Part shown: positions 59,594-64,000 of the stretch, piece after piece
Position numbering within the stretch: the stretch's first letter is position 1
Layout of the letters: each line of letters starts with the position of its first letter
Source of the DNA: Sabellastarte sp. h YS-2021
Lineage: Eukaryota > Annelida > Polychaeta > Sabellida > Sabellidae
Length of the DNA: 64,000 nt
Reading direction: 5' to 3'
Assembly (NCBI GenBank): GCA_964017235.1
Contig: OZ024932.1
Location: 80,045,451 to 80,109,450 of the forward strand
Made by a program: the position numbers and the translations under genes
The notes under the pieces: model-generated
Told to the model about the DNA's origin: nothing
What the model saw: only the letters and a program-made list of their open reading frames with translations
Database searches by the model: none

Positions 59594-60470
59594 TATATTA
59601 GCTTCAGCGTGGCACTGGCAGAATGCAACTAGTGGCTTTCTACCAGTAAACGCCCACCTACCAGTGAACGCCCACCTTATATTTCTTTGTTGGAGGTCAA
59701 GGACAAATGCTTCTATAAGTATACAAAATGGGCATTCACTGGTATTTCCGGTTTGCGGTAAAAACGGCCGATACTGCCTTGCTACCAATTATCGCCGGGT
59801 ACCAATTATCGCCAGACAGAATTAAAGTAGATATAACTTCACCAAAGTAGCATCCCAAGTCTAGCAGACAAGGTAAAACTATTTCCAAAGTGAATGGAAC
59901 AAATACACAACAAAAAGCTTTCAAAATATATGACCATTACTGAAATATGAATGTTTTATTCTCTGGTGGCGATAATTGGTAGCCGGCGATAATTGGTAGC
60001 AAGGCAGTAATAGAGATAAATTATGAAAATATAAAGCTTTGAAACAAATGTAACAACATGGACCTCGATTATTACTTGCAGTGTATACCATATTACAATC
60101 TGTTGGTAGAAGAATATAATATAAAGCTGTTAATACAATTTAAATTCAATATATTATCTTCAGCATGGGCATTCACTGGTAGGAAGCCACTAGAAAGCAC
60201 ACTTAGGTCAAGGACAAATGCTTCTATTTATCTAAAAAAATGGGCGTTCACTGGTATTTCCGGTTTGCTGTAGAAACGGCCGATAATAGAGATAAATTAT
60301 GAAAATATAAAGCTTTGAAACAAATAAAACAACATGCACCTCAGTTATTAATTGTACTGTATATCATTTGAAAATCTGTTGTTAGAAGAATAAAATATAA
60401 AGCTGTAAATATAATTGAAATTTAATATATTAACTTCAACATAGGCGTTTACTGGTAGAATGCCATGCAA
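59594..60470 (+). repeat. Diverged tandem repeat with ATTCACTGGTA words
   Basis: Units beginning ATATATTAGCTTCAGC (59588), ATATTATCTTCAGC (60147) and ATATTAACTTCAAC (60426). Each has GGGC(A/G)TTCACTGGTA and AGGTCAAGGACAAATGCTTC; the first two also share GAGATAAATTATGAAAATAT. The first unit carries the MITE at 59774-60007. Confidence 0.75.
59774..60007. mobile_element. 234-bp MITE with long TIRs and TA duplication
   Basis: Ends CTGCCTTGCTACCAATTATC and GATAATTGGTAGCAAGGCAG; the inverted repeats extend about 40 bp and include a second CCAATTATCGCC/GGCGATAATTGG copy. TA flanks both ends (59772-59773, 60008-60009). The neighbouring tandem unit has the empty site GGCCGATAATAGAG at 60279, confirming that TA was duplicated on insertion. 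Tc1/mariner-type MITE. Confidence 0.93.
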
Positions 60471-62680
60471 TCCATCCCAAAGCTCAATGTGGACGATAAT
60501 ACGGAATTTTATCCAAAATGCCGATAGGTCAGACAGAGCCAACAGTGTGAACTATATCATTGTAACCCACAATTGCTATTATCTGCTTAATGCACAAATC
60601 ATTTCGAAATTACCTTTGATATCAACAGGAAAAAATGAAAAAGGGTATATATTTGTTTTTATTTACTTAGAGGTCAAGGCAATTATGATGCTACTTACTA
60701 AAGCAATCGTTGTACCGGGTAAACGAGTAACACTCTTAAAGGAAACTTCCGGGGCATTTAAAATACACCGTTAACGATATTCTGACAGCACACCATTCTG
60801 AAATATCTTTGTTAAGGCTGACGTTAGAAAATTGATTGAAATCCAACTTAAATTGAGTGTAGGTAAGCACGTCTACATAATTTCTTGTATAAAATACAAC
60901 TTACTTTTCATGTCAAAAACTAAATCAATGTGTTGTCAAAGGTTCTTGCCTGCAAGGTTTATGTTTATATTTCGTTTCAACATGTAAGTTATGTACATTA
61001 TGTAATTAAGAGAACAACGAGAATGAGAAAAAATTGATTTCTGGGGTTTTACATCTCTACTGTATCTTTATCATAAATGTGACAACATTGTACTTCGGCA
61101 TATTTCACATACAGAATCTGGATCCACAGAATCTGTTGAATCAAGATTTTTCTGGTTACTGATTTGGTTTTGACGTGAATAGATTCTTGATTTGGATTCT
61201 TTATCTGCTGATCCACCTTCTGAGGTAGATCAACTGATTTTGATCACTTGGATTATCCAGAATTCTATGTCAACATTTTATTTTAAACATTTTGTGGGTT
61301 CATCAGAATAGTAAAAAACTTTGTCAATAAGTAACTTCAATCAAAGTTTTTCTTCAAATGTTTCACTGTTATGTCACATAAAGAGTATTTGAATGAACAA
61401 AATGAATAAATACTAGCTTCTTAAAACGTTCTTAAAAGAGATTACCTTTCAAGTAATTATTAATTGTACAATATACATATATTGATTGGGACATTTGACA
61501 TATAAATATTAGTTCTGTTAATATATGATAACGGATTGCTGGCTTTGGCACAGGCACAACTACGACAAATTAACTTTGCAATATCTAAAATAATTTTGCA
61601 ATTTACAAAAATTTAACTAATCAAATAAGTCTATATCTCAATCAGCATTCGTCTTATTTAAATAATCAATGTTGTAGGTCATATTATATAACTTTATATG
61701 TGCCCAATTTAAATTTTGAACAATACTCTATGTTCTCCTAAGAGTCAGTAGTATTTTTTTACATCAGGAGACAAGTCCAACATCTATGATGTCTCCTCCA
61801 TTTTATTCAATGCATGCAATAGCTATTAGTTACATGATAAACATCATAATTAACAGACAATTCTTTTATATTTCCCTAAAAATGTTACATCACTCTGATC
61901 CAATTAATGCAATATAATTAAATTTAGGGACTTTTATAATGCTTAATCTTCATCATCCGACAAACTCTAAGGTGCGACTATACTTAAACGTAATGATTTG
62001 TTGTAGTATTAGCGGGTGACTAAGGAGAATGGGCTTTTTTAAACAGGTTATATAGTTTTTGAACTTTTTCCTGAGGGATGAGAAGATGGTCCATTGTGTT
62101 TATTGTCGGGTGTATAGATAATCCTAAATCTTAGGAGCATCATAGGCACAAGTATTGCCAAAGTGTTTAACTGTTTTGTAAAGTGATGATATGAAATGTG
62201 ATGATCAGGGTGACTATGCCTGGTTTGATTTGTAGGAACAAGGATGGTTCATAATAGCTCTAGGAGAGATGTTGAAGAAATTTGTAGACCAATATTGCAG
62301 TTTTGAATACACAGCCATACTCCACTTGCATTAACGTACTCACTAAATGTTATAATGTTACAAGAACAGTCTTTACAATTTTTGTTGGAGTTATTGTAAG
62401 CGTCCCTTTGATAACTTTTCTTCTATTTAATTCTTTTAATAGATATAAAACATTTCTTAAACATGCAAACCACTGGCTCGATTTTGAACAACAGACAACT
62501 CTTGTTAACTTTTATGATTTTCTTCAAAGCATCTTAACATTGATATCTATTATTATTTCATTCTTACTTCCTGAAATGTAATATGTTTGCTGCATCTCTT
62601 TGTATTTTTAAGCTTTAGCGAGGCTTACACTTCTGGGAATCACTTTGTTTTCATTTTGTCAACTTTCATGAATAGTGGCA
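60471..62680. other. AT-rich, no gene recognised
   Basis: No domain-bearing frame. An open frame ending at 62581 encodes two hydrophobic stretches but would begin with TTG and has no support. Bases 61115-61260 are rich in GATTC/GAATC words. Confidence 0.45.
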
Positions 62681-62684
62681 TATA

Positions 62685-62785
62685 CAGTGTCATGAGTATC
62701 TGTCTCTTCGCTGAAGTTAAGCGGCAATGAGCTATGTTAGTACTGGAATGGGAGACTGCCTGAGTTCTAAACCAGCTACGAGAAG
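62685..62785 (+). ncRNA. 5S rRNA-derived fragment
   Basis: CGCTGAAGTTAAGCGGCAAT, then GTTAGTACTGGAATGGGAGA and CTGCCTGAG, match the A box to C box of 5S rRNA (GAAGTTAAGC...GTTAGTACTTGGATGGGAGACCGCCTGGG). The 5' third is diverged, so this is a 5S pseudogene or the head of a 5S-derived SINE (SINE3 type), not a working 5S gene. It carries the internal RNA polymerase III promoter region. Confidence 0.7.
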
Positions 62786-62924
62786 TGTGTGAGTTAGAAT
62801 TTGTGTCGGCAGACTTTCATAAAAACTAGTGCACTCATCGTGTGTCTAATGGCTGTGCAGCTCGTGCATGTAGACCAAAAGACTTTTTGGCCTTGTTTTC
62901 ACTAGATTTCTACAATAATTGAGG

Positions 62925-63065
62925 TCATCAGTGGTCTTGTGGTCAGCAAGCTTGGCATCTAATCACAAGCTGTCACCTCTGTGTGGGTTTGACTTCCACA
63001 ATGCAAGTGTCTGATGACCTGTCCCATTATGACCATTGCTGTTGAACTGGATATAAAACCCTAAC
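62925..63065 (+). mobile_element. tRNA-like SINE unit, different family
   Basis: GTGGTCTTGTGGTCAGCAAG (A-box-like), TGTGTGGGTTTGACTTCCAC (B-box-like), then GACCTGTCCCATTATGACC and ATAAAACCCTAA. The arm order fits a tRNA-derived SINE head. It lies between the 5S-like fragment and the next SINE. No target duplication found. Confidence 0.5.
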
Positions 63066-63077
63066 TTTGGAGTGGCA

Positions 63078-63311
63078 GGCCATGGTGGCAGAGTGGTAAC
63101 ACTCTCGCCTCCCACCTCTAAGGCCGGGGCTCGGTTCCCGGCATGGCCTCAAGTGGGAAAGCTGGTGGTTGCTTGCCGTCGGTCTGCAGTTAACAGTACA
63201 GAACCTTGACCAACTGTATGTACTGGTTTCCTCTGCCGTTCCAACTACCCGTCATGATATGACCTGTACAATCTTGTAAGTGACGTAAAACCCCAAAATA
63301 AATAAATAAAT
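63078..63311 (+). mobile_element. tRNA-derived SINE, second copy
   Basis: Same family as 34951-35185: GGTGGCAGAGTGGTAACACT (A box), GGGGCTCGGTTCCCGGC (B box), AAGTGGGAAAGCTGGTGGTT, GTATGTACTGGTTTCCTCTG and an AAATAAATAAATA tail. No clear target duplication here. Confidence 0.9.
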
Positions 63312-63829
63312 AGACTCATTGGCAATATTGTTAAACAAATTGTAACAATGCAATTAATGTAAATTATCTGTTATCATTAGAAAATAATTTTCAGTGCTGG
63401 AAAATTGAAAAAATAAAAAAAAATGAAAATGCTCAGATTTACAATTAACCTGGTGATATAAAATAAAAAATTGCTAAAGTGAGTTTAAATGCAATATTTA
63501 AAATTTGGTATACATCAGAGTACCTTGAACAAGTGTGAATGATCATAAAAGTTTTTTTTAAAGTTTGTTTTCTATGTCAATTTTAAAAACTATACATTCT
63601 TATCTTGAGTAATGTGTGCTATAATTTATTGTAATATGTTCTTAATGCATGTCTGTATCAGTGCGATCAAGTTGGTATCAGTAGTTTTTTATAATTCTAA
63701 ACTTATTTGGTGTCAATATGACACCTGAACCTTTAATTTTGCAAATTTTTATTTACTGGCATGTATTTTGCTCGACACATATATCTTACATGAATACATT
63801 CCTTGAGAATACACAGTGCAGCACAGAAC
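63312..63829. other. AT-rich, nothing recognised
   Basis: No supported gene or repeat. Confidence 0.45.
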
Positions 63830-64000
63830 TCACTAGCGGATCCAGGGGGGGTTCGATCCCCCCCCTTGAAAAATAATGTAAAGGGGTTCAACCCAAAGTA
63901 CAAAATTATTTCTTGACAGTGGTGTTAAATTTACAGGAAATGCACTCTATTTTTACCAAAAATTGATTTTTTTCCTGGGGGGCATGCCCCCCGACCCCCT
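63830..64000. repeat. Start of a GGATCCAGGGGGG-ended repeat, cut by window edge
   Basis: CACTAGCGGATCCAGGGGGG followed by TTCGATCCCCCCCTTGAAAA, and later CCTGGGGGGCATGCCCCCCG. This looks like the terminal region of a common invertebrate DNA-transposon-derived repeat; the other end lies outside the window, so class is not assigned. Confidence 0.35.

Noticed and set aside
62303..62581. 92-codon hydrophobic open frame
   Set aside because: It would start with TTG, has no homology I recognise and lies in AT-rich sequence; two hydrophobic stretches arise easily there.
62685..62785. Functional 5S rRNA gene
   Set aside because: The first third is too diverged and no typical terminator or array is seen; treated as 5S-derived.

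Overview
This is a eukaryotic, animal-type window: AT-rich, intron-containing and dominated by transposable elements. The mix of DIRS-type retrotransposons, L2 and L1-like LINEs, tRNA-derived SINEs, Harbinger and MULE fragments and satellite-carrying elements, with no bacterial-style gene packing, suggests a lophotrochozoan invertebrate. A bivalve mollusc is my best guess, but nothing here proves it.

The only conserved cellular gene I can support is a mitochondrial short/branched-chain acyl-CoA dehydrogenase (ACADSB-like) on the minus strand. Six coding exons lie between 22.2 kb and 2.2 kb with clean GT-AG boundaries and compatible phases. The 3' exons lie off the left edge. Its introns are full of repeats. 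The 12.2-kb intron between exons 5 and 6 holds a nearly complete DIRS-type tyrosine-recombinase retrotransposon (3.66-13.04 kb). That element is itself split by a 3.25-kb satellite-bearing insertion.

Upstream of ACADSB (22.3-31 kb) lie an LTR-like sequence and a 1.27-kb tandem duplication carrying foldback elements. A second DIRS-type element (24.40-29.48 kb) sits inside the duplication. It has lost its RT core and gag, and carries CCGG-rich minisatellites instead. From 31.6 to 34.6 kb there are hairpin-ended elements with internal tandem arrays, then a SINE with a perfect 14-bp target duplication (34.95 kb).

From 36 to 42.4 kb there are two exons of a decayed KRBA2-like integrase-family gene. 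A full-length L2-type LINE with an intact 1026-codon ORF lies between them. From 43.4 to 45.6 kb are about ten 153-bp repeats. From 46.6 to 49.7 kb is a composite of broken genes: a tyrosine recombinase, a Harbinger transposase and a MULE transposase. Two L1-like LINEs follow (50.2-53.4 kb minus, 53.65-57.5 kb plus). The second is interrupted by one satellite element and cut off by another (57.5-59.6 kb). The last 4.4 kb hold a MITE with a paralogous empty site, a 5S rRNA-derived fragment and two tRNA-SINE units.

The most interesting theme is structural. Several unrelated 150-350-bp satellites sit inside elements that share a common end plan: a 3' hairpin whose arm is repeated at the 5' end, resembling Helentron/DINE-like non-autonomous elements. 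The two DIRS elements show diagnostic inverted terminal repeats plus an internal complementary (circle-junction) region.
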